Source: an uncultured Ruminococcus sp. (GTDB lineage Bacteria > Bacillota > Clostridia > Oscillospirales > Ruminococcaceae). Taken from it: 6,586 nt of DNA. Shown here piece by piece: positions 1 through 6,519 of this stretch (the stretch's first letter is position 1; each line of letters starts with the position of its first letter). Made by a program: the position numbers and the translations under genes. Under the pieces are notes generated by a model. The model worked only from the letters and a program-made list of their open reading frames with translations, was not told where the DNA came from and did no database searches. The stretch lies in the NCBI GenBank assembly GCA_947175975.1, contig CAMWOX010000092.1:1-6586 (forward strand), in the 5' to 3' direction.

Positions 1-2
1 GA

Positions 3-25
3 TTATACATAAAAATTATGTATAA
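3..25. promoter_or_regulatory. AT-rich perfect palindrome upstream of the LRR gene promoter
   Basis: Two perfect 10-bp arms, TTATACATAA (3-12) and TTATGTATAA (16-25), are separated by AAA. The element ends about 25 bp before the predicted -35 box. It has almost no G or C and no following T tract, so it would be a poor terminator. A dyad at this distance could be an operator or activator site for a dimeric regulator. It could also be a chance AT-rich dyad, since the surrounding DNA is very AT-rich. No regulator is identified. Confidence 0.4.
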
Positions 26-49
26 AATGTAAACTCTGGTAGGAAATGC

Positions 50-78
50 TTGTCTTATTACTTTTTTTATAGTATAAT
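50..78 (+). promoter_or_regulatory. SigA-type promoter of the LRR-dockerin gene
   Basis: A -35 box TTGTCT (50-55) and a perfect -10 box TATAAT (73-78) are separated by exactly 17 bp, which includes a run of seven T. Transcription would start near 85, giving a short leader of about 25 nt before the ATG at 111. This is the only good promoter match upstream of the gene. Confidence 0.75.
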
Positions 79-97
79 TAAAATGATTATTACCTTT

Positions 98-104
98 GGG
101 AGGA
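98..104 (+). promoter_or_regulatory. Ribosome binding site deciding the LRR gene start
   Basis: GGGAGGA sits 6 nt before the ATG at 111. The reading frame stays open upstream to a TTG at 96, but that codon touches this site and has no ribosome binding site of its own, so 111 is the start. Confidence 0.85.
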
Positions 105-110
105 ATCTAT

Positions 111-1706
111 ATGAAAAAATTGAAAGCTACTCTTGCGTTTACAACAGCATTATGCTTGTGTACAAGTTATTTACCAATAACAGAGCAGATTCAGCCGATG
201 ATTAATTTTATTTCTGCAAGTGCAGAAGATGAAGAACCTGCTACTTCTGGGGAGTGTGGAGAAAATTTAACTTGGCATTTGAGTCAGAATTTTGACGAAA
301 ATACATATACATTGACAATCAGCGGAACAGGTGCAATGACGGATTGGGTTGGTACATCTGCACCTTGGGATGGTTGGCGTGATAATATTACAAAAGTTAT
401 TATTCAAGAGGGTGTAACAACAATTGGAAGTAATGCTTTTAATGGAAATGTTTGGCTTCTTTTTGGTACATATCCTAATTTAAAATCTGTTACAATTCCA
501 GACAGTGTAACAACAATTGGAGCGTATGCTTTTTATAATTGCATTAGTTTGAAATCTATCACAATTCCTGATGGTGTAACAACAATTGGAGATAGTGCAT
601 TTGGAGGATGTTCGGCTTTGGAATCTATTGTAATTCCAGATGGAATAGAAACAATTGATGATGGGACTTTTTCAGGCTGTTCTTACTTAAGAAGTGTTAC
701 AATTCCAAATAGTGTAACACTAATTGGAGCGAACGCTTTTGAAGAATGCACTGCTTTAAAATCTATCGAAATTCCAAATAGTGTAAAGAAAATTGATAGT
801 TATGCTTTTGAAAATTGTCCTAATTTAAAATCTGTCGAAATTCCAGAAAGTGTAACAATCATTGGAGAAGGCAGTTTTTCTAATTGTCCTGCTTTAGAAT
901 CTGTTACAATACAAAATGGAGTAGAGGAAATTAGAGACTATGCTTTTTCTGGCTGTTCTAGTTTGAAATCCATTATAATTCCTGATAGTGTAGAAGAAAT
1001 CGGTTGGGGTGCTTTTGAGGGTTGTTCTTCTTTAAAGTCTGTCAAACTTCCAAATAATATATCAAAAATTAATGGGGGGATTTTTAAGGATTGTACTGCT
1101 TTAGAATCTATTATCATTCCAGATAGGGTATCAGAAATTATACATCATGCTTTTGATGGCTGTGAGTCTTTGACATCAATTATTATTCCAAATTATATTT
1201 TGAAGATTTGGGAAGGGGCTTTTAAAGGTTGTTCTTCTTTAGAGGCTATTATTATTCCAGAGAGTGTACAATGGATTGATCAAGATACTTTTTATGGTTG
1301 TTCTTCTTTGGAATCTATCACATTTGAAAATCCAAGATGTGAATTAATACTGCCTGCAATTCCTGATAACACAACAATTTATGGCTATACAAATTCTACG
1401 GCACAGGGATATGCAGAAGAGTATAAACAGAAATTTGTCGCACTGGATGAAAACCAGGACACAACAGCTCCCACAGATCCAGAAATCCTCTGGGGAGATG
1501 CAGACGAAAATGGCAAGGTTGAAATTCTGGATGTTGTTCTCATGAACAGAGTCTATGTTGGTGTGGATAAAATTTCAGATTCCGGTAAGAAGAATGCAGA
1601 TTCTGACCAGGATGGCAAAATTACGTTGTCGGATTCTATGAACATTCTGAAACTGCTTGTACATTTGTTCGAACAGAAAGATTTTCCGATTCAAGCAGAA
1701 TCCTGA
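111..1706 (+). CDS. Secreted BspA-type leucine-rich-repeat protein with C-terminal type I dockerin
   Basis: 531 residues from the ATG at 111. Residues 1-38 look like a signal peptide: KK at the start, a hydrophobic stretch at 6-21, and an ASA/ED cleavage motif at 36-40. Residues 46-79 (CGENLTW ... LTISGTGAM) match the N-terminal cap common in Firmicute BspA-like proteins. An irregular first repeat (93-123) is followed by 12 units of exactly 23 residues (124-399) of the LRR_5 pattern L-x-S-I-x-I-P-x-x-V-x-x-I-x-x-x-A-F-x-x-C, then a capping segment to about 425. After a short linker, residues 461-520 form a type I dockerin with two calcium loops: D463, D465, N467, D474 and D497, D499, D501, D508. 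The dockerin should bind a cohesin on a scaffoldin, placing the protein on the cell surface or in a cellulosome-like complex. The repeats are likely a protein or glycan binding surface; no catalytic domain is visible. There is no sortase signal or C-terminal membrane helix. The gene is monocistronic and ends with tandem stops TGA TAA. The repeat part is much more AT-rich than the dockerin part. Domain assignment is firm; ligand and partner are unknown. Confidence 0.93.
   Translation: MKKLKATLAFTTALCLCTSYLPITEQIQPMINFISASAEDEEPATSGECGENLTWHLSQNFDENTYTLTISGTGAMTDWVGTSAPWDGWRDNITKVIIQEGVTTIGSNAFNGNVWLLFGTYPNLKSVTIPDSVTTIGAYAFYNCISLKSITIPDGVTTIGDSAFGGCSALESIVIPDGIETIDDGTFSGCSYLRSVTIPNSVTLIGANAFEECTALKSIEIPNSVKKIDSYAFENCPNLKSVEIPESVTIIGEGSFSNCPALESVTIQNGVEEIRDYAFSGCSSLKSIIIPDSVEEIGWGAFEGCSSLKSVKLPNNISKINGGIFKDCTALESIIIPDRVSEIIHHAFDGCESLTSIIIPNYILKIWEGAFKGCSSLEAIIIPESVQWIDQDTFYGCSSLESITFENPRCELILPAIPDNTTIYGYTNSTAQGYAEEYKQKFVALDENQDTTAPTDPEILWGDADENGKVEILDVVLMNRVYVGVDKISDSGKKNADSDQDGKITLSDSMNILKLLVHLFEQKDFPIQAES
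480..1307 (+). repeat. Twelve 69-bp tandem repeat units encoding the LRR array
   Basis: The 828 bp divide into 12 in-frame units of 69 bp with no insertion or deletion. Each begins at the conserved leucine codon (residues 124, 147, 170 and so on to 377). Some stretches are identical at DNA level and in register. GTGTAACAACAATTGGA occurs at 412, 505 and 574, with the first copy in the irregular leading repeat. GGTTGTTCTTCTTT occurs at 1020, 1227 and 1296. Each unit carries one cysteine at the same place (C144 to C397). Confidence 0.9.
1491..1670 (+). other. Type I dockerin domain
   Basis: Residues 461-520 of the LRR protein, opening with WGDADENG. Both F-hand calcium loops keep the acidic or Asn ligands at positions 1, 3, 5 and 12. 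Helix-like segments follow each loop (VVLMNRVYVG; SMNILKLLVHL). At loop positions 10 and 11, which govern cohesin choice in clostridial dockerins, the two halves differ: Ile-Leu (472-473) and Leu-Ser (506-507). The domain is therefore not internally symmetric at the usual contact residues. Confidence 0.9.
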
Positions 1707-1723
1707 TAAAAAATAATAAAAAT

Positions 1724-1757
1724 AAAATCCGGTGTTTTGGATACACCGGATTTTTTT
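1724..1757. terminator. Bidirectional rho-independent terminator between convergent units
   Basis: The arms AAAATCCGGTGT (1724-1735) and ACACCGGATTTT (1743-1754) pair perfectly over 12 bp around a 7-nt loop. Seven T (1751-1757) follow on the + strand, and an A-rich run before the stem (1709-1727) gives a T-rich tail on the - strand. It lies 17 nt after the LRR gene stop and 9 nt after the operon's last stop codon, so one hairpin can end both transcripts. Confidence 0.92.
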
Positions 1758-1766
1758 AATGATGTG

Positions 1767-3209
1767 TTATTCTGTCATATCTGATACAGAACCAGCGTCC
1801 AGTTGCAGATTTAGTTCTGCCAAAGCGTCCGTCATCTTTTCGTAGTAGGTAAGAACGCCGGTGCTGCCGCTGAGGGAACGTCTGCGGACGATCTTGTGAG
1901 AATACTCGTCATTGATATAAGCCCGATAGTAAGTATCATCAATCGGAATCAGGCTGATTTCCTGGACAGATCCATCCAGCATTGTGTAAGTAAAGAGAAC
2001 TGTGGGAGCTGTTTCAGAATCTGGCTCGGAGTTTTCCAGATCCAGAGTATCATAACTGATATTAGAAACAGTCTTGAACAAGGATTGAAACAGTTGAGAG
2101 ATTGATTTGTCCTGTTCGGAAAGATCGAGATCATTCAGCAGATAGGATTTTGCATCATGATCTATCGTCATGGAGAATTGCAGATCATCGACCTGGACAT
2201 CCAGTCTGCTGACAGCCTCAAAATTAGGAGAGAATACTTTGTCACTGAGCAATTCCGCAGGCTGTGTCTGGAGGAATCCAATGCTGTTGACAGACATGGT
2301 AGCGATCTGTCCGGATTCTTCGATTACAAGATAAACGCTTTTATCACTGGTATCAAATGCCGCAAAATCAATTGTTGTCGTTTCACCAGTGTTGGTCTTG
2401 ATGCGGAATGTATAAGCAGGGTCATCAAGATGATACTCTACGAGATCAGAGCCGTTTTCTACCATAGTGACAAAACTTTCTATCTGGAGTCTTGTCACAG
2501 AAGTCAGAAAAGAATTGATATTGGCAGCATGGACGTCTGCACCGGGGAGTGGTGCAAGCATTTCCCAGGTATTTTCTTCCCGGAGCAGATCAAAGACAGG
2601 TTCAGAATCGTGTTCCAATTTGACTTCGGAAATATTGACATCATAACAGTTGATCAGATAAGGACTTTTCAGGTAAGCCATACCACCATGGAGAACATCA
2701 CCTTCTGTGAAATCAATTTCATAGACAATAGGATCATCCGGGAGCATTGCATAGTAATATTCTTCCGTAGCGGCAGGATTGCCGATATAGATTGTATGTG
2801 CTGTACCGCTGGTATCACTGCATGTGACGGAGACAGGATCAGAAAATCCATAGTTGGGAAGTTCCTCGGCAGAAACATTGAGTTTTTTCAGAGCGGTAAG
2901 ATCGCTCATATAAGAACAGATACTATTGATATAATAAGCATTCAGTTCAAATTCATAAGGGTAATCTGTATCTGTCACAGCCCAACTGGTATCCGTTGTC
3001 TGGATTGTAAAACTGCCATCAGAATTTTGAATCTGAACTTGATCAATGGCATCGGAATCAAATGCAAACAAATTCAGGGACTGTGTTTCCAGTAATTCTT
3101 GATTTTCTTCATTGGTCTTGATCTTGTCAACGGCAAGATAAGCTGTAATAGAGAGTGCTGCCAGGACGACAAGTGCAATGATCAGCGCACGGATTTTTTT
3201 CATACTCAT
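1767..3209 (-). CDS. Membrane-anchored DUF4340 protein of a Gld-like ABC operon
   Basis: 480 residues from the ATG at 3209. One N-terminal membrane helix (about 7-27, after MSMKKIR) is followed by a large acidic domain predicted to lie outside the membrane. The family hallmark is clear at 119-165: YGFSDP, then DTSGTAHTIYIG, then YYYAMLPDDPIVYEI, which fits DUF4340. The extracytoplasmic part is built of three related modules of about 139 residues (roughly 54-184, 192-319 and 332-444). DUF4340 proteins are commonly encoded beside GldA/F/G-like ABC genes, but their biochemical role is not established; a substrate-handling or assembly subunit is an inference. The start at 3209 is preferred over a TTG at 3212 and an ATG at 3203. 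It gives 8-nt spacing from a strong AAAAGGAGGT site, and its ATG shares one base with the upstream TGA, implying translational coupling. It is the last gene of the operon. Confidence 0.85.
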   Translation of the reverse strand: MSMKKIRALIIALVVLAALSITAYLAVDKIKTNEENQELLETQSLNLFAFDSDAIDQVQIQNSDGSFTIQTTDTSWAVTDTDYPYEFELNAYYINSICSYMSDLTALKKLNVSAEELPNYGFSDPVSVTCSDTSGTAHTIYIGNPAATEEYYYAMLPDDPIVYEIDFTEGDVLHGGMAYLKSPYLINCYDVNISEVKLEHDSEPVFDLLREENTWEMLAPLPGADVHAANINSFLTSVTRLQIESFVTMVENGSDLVEYHLDDPAYTFRIKTNTGETTTIDFAAFDTSDKSVYLVIEESGQIATMSVNSIGFLQTQPAELLSDKVFSPNFEAVSRLDVQVDDLQFSMTIDHDAKSYLLNDLDLSEQDKSISQLFQSLFKTVSNISYDTLDLENSEPDSETAPTVLFTYTMLDGSVQEISLIPIDDTYYRAYINDEYSHKIVRRRSLSGSTGVLTYYEKMTDALAELNLQLDAGSVSDMTE

Positions 3210-4729
3210 CAAGAGTACCTCCTTTTGATCCAGACACCAGCACCGGAAAGACCAATCAGAACCGGAACGACAATGAAAGTAATCATAGTCGCATTTGCGG
3301 TAGATTCTGAATTGATCAGCATGAAATCATAATTGCGTTCTTTGTCGGAAATGCCCATATCCAGAATCAGATCACTGTCATACATCCAGGTCATATTGGA
3401 CAGCATGAGATAAACCGGAATAATCATGTAATCTTCCTTGACATTGTCATCATCAATAAATTCTGCATTGCCCATAGCAAAGACTTTAGCATTATTGCGG
3501 GAGCTGCTGATGGAATACATCGCCAGATCGAGAGGCTGTCCCTCAATGGTTTCAGCCAGAGAATCCGTGCCGCCATAGGGTTCACCGACAGCGGTCGCAT
3601 TGGAATAGCCATAATCGCTCGTATTGCCGATCGTTTGTAGCAAAGAGCCGACTTGCAGGGACGTATCATCCGAGCCGAGATACTGATGAAAGCTTCTGGA
3701 ATTGCTCATGAAAGCATAGTAGCCGTTGTCTGTCATGTCAGCAAGTTCGCTGGTTAAATCTACATCTGTGTCTTCGTTACGGACAATGCTAACTCGGTAA
3801 GTATAGGGATCGCCACTCACATAACGGCTGGAATCTGTTTCAGCAACCACATCATAGTCCATACCGATGCCAAATGCATTCATAATGGATTCGATATTTT
3901 TATAAGCGATTTCGTCTTCATTGGGGGACATCAGGAAACAGATATTTCCGCCGTTATCGAGATAGTTATTAATTAATCTGGTTTCATCATTGGTCAGATC
4001 AGATTTCGGTGCAGCCAGAATCAGGATTGCTGCATCTTCTGGGACAGCGTCCACAGTTGCCAGATTGAGTTCCTGGGCATTATAATTGATATTACGCATG
4101 TTTTCATTGAATTTCGTATAATCATTGGAGAGTGTTTTTTCGCCGTGTCCGGATAGGAAATAGACAGATGCTTCTTTTCCGGATGCTACTGCGTTGATTG
4201 CACCTGTGATGTAATTTTCTCCACGGAAATAAGCCGCTTGAATTGTGGAATTGTTGTTGTCATCGTAGGAGACTTCATACTGGTACATGCTGGTTCCCTG
4301 TACATGCTTGGATCTGCCCTCACAATGCAGTACCATGTCGCCCACAGCCAGGTTATACCCGTCTTCTTTAAGCTGTGCAACCAGCTCCGGATGGGTATCC
4401 GGGTCGAAGTCAATAAAATTAATGTTTTCATATTCAGAATACTGTTTGAGGGAATAATATAATGCCATGCTGTTGTCATCCGTTGAAAGATAATCCATAT
4501 CCATGAGGAAATAGAAATCTACCTGTTTGTCAAGATTTTTAAGATAATCTTTTGTCGTATCCGATAATTCATAGAGTTTGGCGGGTGTCATATCCCAAAT
4601 AATATTCAATCTGCTTGCCAGAAGATTTAGCGGGACAGCCACCACAAGTGCCAGTACTGCAAGAATCATAGCATATGCCGTAAATTTACGGTTTTTGAGA
4701 TTCTTGAATTTTTTCTCTTGTTGTTCCAT
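3209..4729 (-). CDS. GldG-like ABC transporter auxiliary membrane protein
   Basis: 506 residues from the ATG at 4729. A basic N-terminus (QQEKKFKNLKNRKF) leads into a membrane helix at about 18-38. The family signature follows: WDMTPAKLYELSDTTKDYL at 45-63. The large middle region (about 68-450) carries the conserved FLSGHGE at 191-197 and a beta-strand/helix stretch at 233-269 (AAILILAAPKSDLT ... GGNICFLMSP). These fit the GldG / ABC-type auxiliary (ABC_transp_aux) family. A second membrane helix at about 479-497 ends in KRRYS. Both ends are therefore membrane-anchored, with the middle domain probably outside the cell. It likely partners the permease encoded just upstream, 30 nt away. Function outside gliding bacteria is unknown. 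A GTG at 4738 would extend the protein by three residues but overlaps the ribosome binding site. The stop overlaps the next start as TGATG. Confidence 0.88.
   Translation of the reverse strand: MEQQEKKFKNLKNRKFTAYAMILAVLALVVAVPLNLLASRLNIIWDMTPAKLYELSDTTKDYLKNLDKQVDFYFLMDMDYLSTDDNSMALYYSLKQYSEYENINFIDFDPDTHPELVAQLKEDGYNLAVGDMVLHCEGRSKHVQGTSMYQYEVSYDDNNNSTIQAAYFRGENYITGAINAVASGKEASVYFLSGHGEKTLSNDYTKFNENMRNINYNAQELNLATVDAVPEDAAILILAAPKSDLTNDETRLINNYLDNGGNICFLMSPNEDEIAYKNIESIMNAFGIGMDYDVVAETDSSRYVSGDPYTYRVSIVRNEDTDVDLTSELADMTDNGYYAFMSNSRSFHQYLGSDDTSLQVGSLLQTIGNTSDYGYSNATAVGEPYGGTDSLAETIEGQPLDLAMYSISSSRNNAKVFAMGNAEFIDDDNVKEDYMIIPVYLMLSNMTWMYDSDLILDMGISDKERNYDFMLINSESTANATMITFIVVPVLIGLSGAGVWIKRRYS
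3217..3226 (-). promoter_or_regulatory. Ribosome binding site deciding the DUF4340 gene start
   Basis: AAAAGGAGGT on the minus strand lies inside the last codons of the GldG-like gene. It is 8 nt before the ATG at 3209, 5 nt before the TTG at 3212 and 14 nt before the ATG at 3203. The first spacing is the best fit. Confidence 0.8.
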
Positions 4730-4735
4730 GCTTCG

Positions 4736-4744
4736 CACCTTTCT
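4736..4744 (-). promoter_or_regulatory. Ribosome binding site deciding the GldG-like gene start
   Basis: AGAAAGGTG on the minus strand places its GG 8 nt before the ATG at 4729. The possible GTG start at 4738 falls within this site, so the ATG is chosen. Confidence 0.7.
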
Positions 4745-4759
4745 TGTTATCGTAAAATT

Positions 4760-5491
4760 TTAATTATGACTCCAGCGGCGTTTTTCGATCGCAATAATAT
4801 TCCAGCAGATCACGACAGCCGCCGCACTCAGGAAGAAAATCAGGTCTTCCAGCCGGAACATGCCCTGTGAGAAATAAACAAATCTTCTCTGCATGGAAAC
4901 CCAGCTAATGACAGAATTAAGATGGGGATAAGCATTGATCAGAGCTGTTCCGCCGAGACTATCGGCTAATAACATGCCTTCCATGATAATTTCGCCGAGA
5001 ATAGCGGAAATAATTGCATTTCCGGTCAGGGAAGAAAGTAGCATTCCTAGAGCGATACAGACCAGTCCCCACAGGAAGAATCCTAAGTACGCACAAATCA
5101 GGGATGACCACATGACTTGTCCTGTGGCAGCTGTCCAGATCGGGAAAAACAGAGAAGCAAGCATCATGACCAGAAAGATTGTGATAATAGACAGGAATTT
5201 TGCCAGGACGATCTGTGTCACGCTCAGGGGACTGGTCAGAAGCAAGACTTCTGTTCCACCTCTGCGTTCGTCTGCAAAAGAACGCATTGTCAGAATGGGG
5301 ATGATGAAGATAAAATAGAAGAAATTGTTATAGAAAATATCCGGAAATGAAAATTTTAGAGTATTGCTGTCCATGGATGCAATCGAAGTCACAAATGCAA
5401 AGCTGAAAATCAGCATGAACAATGCGGTAAGGACATAGGCAAACGGCGAGTAGAAAAATGACTGCAATTCTTTTTTGTAGAGTGAGAACAT
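4760..5491 (-). CDS. GldF-like ABC-2 type permease
   Basis: 243 residues, a typical length for the GldF-like permease group. The N-terminus MFSLYKKELQSFFYSPFAYV is the usual opening of the family (an amphipathic KEL-x-SFF-x-SPFAYV segment running into helix 1). Six membrane segments can be read at about 16-37, 54-70, 92-118, 130-153, 158-178 and 213-234. The cytoplasmic loop after helix 2 carries the conserved motif RSFADERRGGTEVLLLTS (70-87), likely the contact to the ATPase. The protein should form the membrane channel or path of an exporter energised by the ATPase encoded just upstream, probably as a dimer. Its start lies 3 nt after the ATPase stop, with its ribosome binding site inside the ATPase coding end, so the two should be made in step. 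Substrate unknown. Confidence 0.9.
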   Translation of the reverse strand: MFSLYKKELQSFFYSPFAYVLTALFMLIFSFAFVTSIASMDSNTLKFSFPDIFYNNFFYFIFIIPILTMRSFADERRGGTEVLLLTSPLSVTQIVLAKFLSIITIFLVMMLASLFFPIWTAATGQVMWSSLICAYLGFFLWGLVCIALGMLLSSLTGNAIISAILGEIIMEGMLLADSLGGTALINAYPHLNSVISWVSMQRRFVYFSQGMFRLEDLIFFLSAAAVVICWNIIAIEKRRWSHN

Positions 5492-5494
5492 GAA

Positions 5495-6502
5495 TTATAC
5501 CTCCTGGTCATAGGGATTTGCAGGCTGATCTGGCATTTCCGAGAGCAGTTCCTGCAAACTGGTGCGTTTCTGTCCCTGTGATGTTAATTTTAGGAACACT
5601 TGTTCCAGGCTGAGTTTTGCTAGCTTGATTTCAACAATACTGCATTGATTGGCTAGTAATACAGACATGATCTCATCCCGGACAGATTCACTTTGCAGTT
5701 CGATCTGATAGAGGTTTCTGTTAGGAGCAATTTCTTTCGTATCAGAAATCGCAGTCACACCACGAATATCTTTCAGCAGACGGGTGATTTTTTCTTTTTC
5801 ACCGTCAGCCGTCAGATGCAGAACCGTATCGGCTGTCATGCTGCGTTCCAGATTTTCAATGGTATCAATTGCCATGATTTCGCCTTTGTTGATGATCACA
5901 ACACGTTCACAGACGGCACTTACTTCTGCTAGAATATGGGAGCTGAATATAATCGAATGATCTTTTTTCAGTTCCAGGATTAAATTGCGGACTTCCATCA
6001 CTTGGGTGGGATCAAGTCCAACTGTCGGCTCATCGAGGATCAGAATTTTCGGATCACCTAGCAGTGCCTGTGCAAATCCCACACGTTGTTTGTAACCTTT
6101 TGACAGATTCCGGATCAGCCTTCGGCGCATATCGGTAATATTCAGGCGTTTCATAGAAGTTTCGACCTGATTTTTACGCTCTGCACGGGGAACGCCTTTG
6201 AGTCCTGCAACGAAATTTAAATATTCTTCTACTCTCATATCCGGATAGACAGGGGGGATCTCCGGCAGATAGCCGATGCATTTTTTGGCTTCGGAAGCCT
6301 GTTCTGTAATATCAAAGCCATTAACTGTAACAGTTCCTCCGGTGGATGGCAGATAGCCGGCAATGATATTCATGGTGGTGGATTTTCCTGCGCCATTCGG
6401 TCCCAGAAATCCAAGAATTTCGTTGTCACGGATTTCAAAATCAATGCCCTTTACCGCAGGATTTCTGCCATAATATTTTGACAGATTCTTGATTTCAACC
6501 AT
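5495..6502 (-). CDS. GldA-like ABC transporter ATP-binding protein
   Basis: 335 residues. All parts of an ABC ATPase are present and intact: an A-loop tyrosine near 10-11, Walker A GPNGAGKST (34-42), a Q-loop region IGYLPE (76-81) with Glu at the usual Gln position, signature LSKGYKQR (133-140), Walker B ILILDEPT (153-160), D-loop GLDP (162-165) and switch His189. The LPE and LSKGY variants are usual in the GldA/CcmA/NodI-like branch of exporters. Residues about 225-305 form the C-terminal extension seen in many ATPases of this branch (DUF4162-like, ending LSLEQVFLKLT). A polar tail of about 27 residues follows. The protein should bind the cytoplasmic face of the permease encoded next and hydrolyse ATP to drive transport. 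It is the first gene of the operon visible here. The start is supported by AAGAAAGGAA at 6511-6520, about 10 nt upstream. Confidence 0.93.
   Translation of the reverse strand: MVEIKNLSKYYGRNPAVKGIDFEIRDNEILGFLGPNGAGKSTTMNIIAGYLPSTGGTVTVNGFDITEQASEAKKCIGYLPEIPPVYPDMRVEEYLNFVAGLKGVPRAERKNQVETSMKRLNITDMRRRLIRNLSKGYKQRVGFAQALLGDPKILILDEPTVGLDPTQVMEVRNLILELKKDHSIIFSSHILAEVSAVCERVVIINKGEIMAIDTIENLERSMTADTVLHLTADGEKEKITRLLKDIRGVTAISDTKEIAPNRNLYQIELQSESVRDEIMSVLLANQCSIVEIKLAKLSLEQVFLKLTSQGQKRTSLQELLSEMPDQPANPYDQEV
5499..5505 (-). promoter_or_regulatory. Ribosome binding site of the permease gene, embedded in the ATPase gene end
   Basis: AGGAGGT on the minus strand is 8 nt before the permease ATG at 5491. 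It forms part of the codons for the last residues (QEV) of the ATPase. The arrangement suggests translational coupling. Confidence 0.8.
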
Positions 6503-6519
6503 AGAAAAATTTCCTTTCT

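Noticed and set aside
3..25. Upstream palindrome considered as a terminator of a preceding gene
   Set aside because: The stem is nearly all A-T and is followed by mixed sequence rather than a T tract, so it would not be a stable intrinsic terminator.
480..1307. Regular repeats considered as a possible CRISPR-like array
   Set aside because: The period is exactly 69 bp, in frame, with no conserved-repeat/unique-spacer structure, and translates to a textbook LRR_5 array.
2157..3095. 312-codon open frame on the + strand, antisense to the DUF4340 gene
   Set aside because: The translated product is rich in Cys, Ile, Arg and His with no recognisable domain, and there is no good ribosome binding site. 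It lies wholly opposite a gene with clear family motifs, a strong ribosome binding site and a coupled start. It is a mirror-frame artefact.
4935..5350. Two overlapping + strand open frames (127 and 77 codons) opposite the permease gene
   Set aside because: They are antisense to a well-supported six-helix permease, have no family-like motifs, and overlap each other in different frames.
5693..5932. 79-codon + strand frame opposite the ATPase C-terminal region
   Set aside because: It is phenylalanine-rich, a by-product of antisense lysine codons, and is opposite an intact ABC ATPase.
1767..6502. Assigning gliding motility to the gldA/F/G-like genes
   Set aside because: The names come from Bacteroidetes, where many further gliding genes are needed. 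None is present here, and the context points to a Firmicute.
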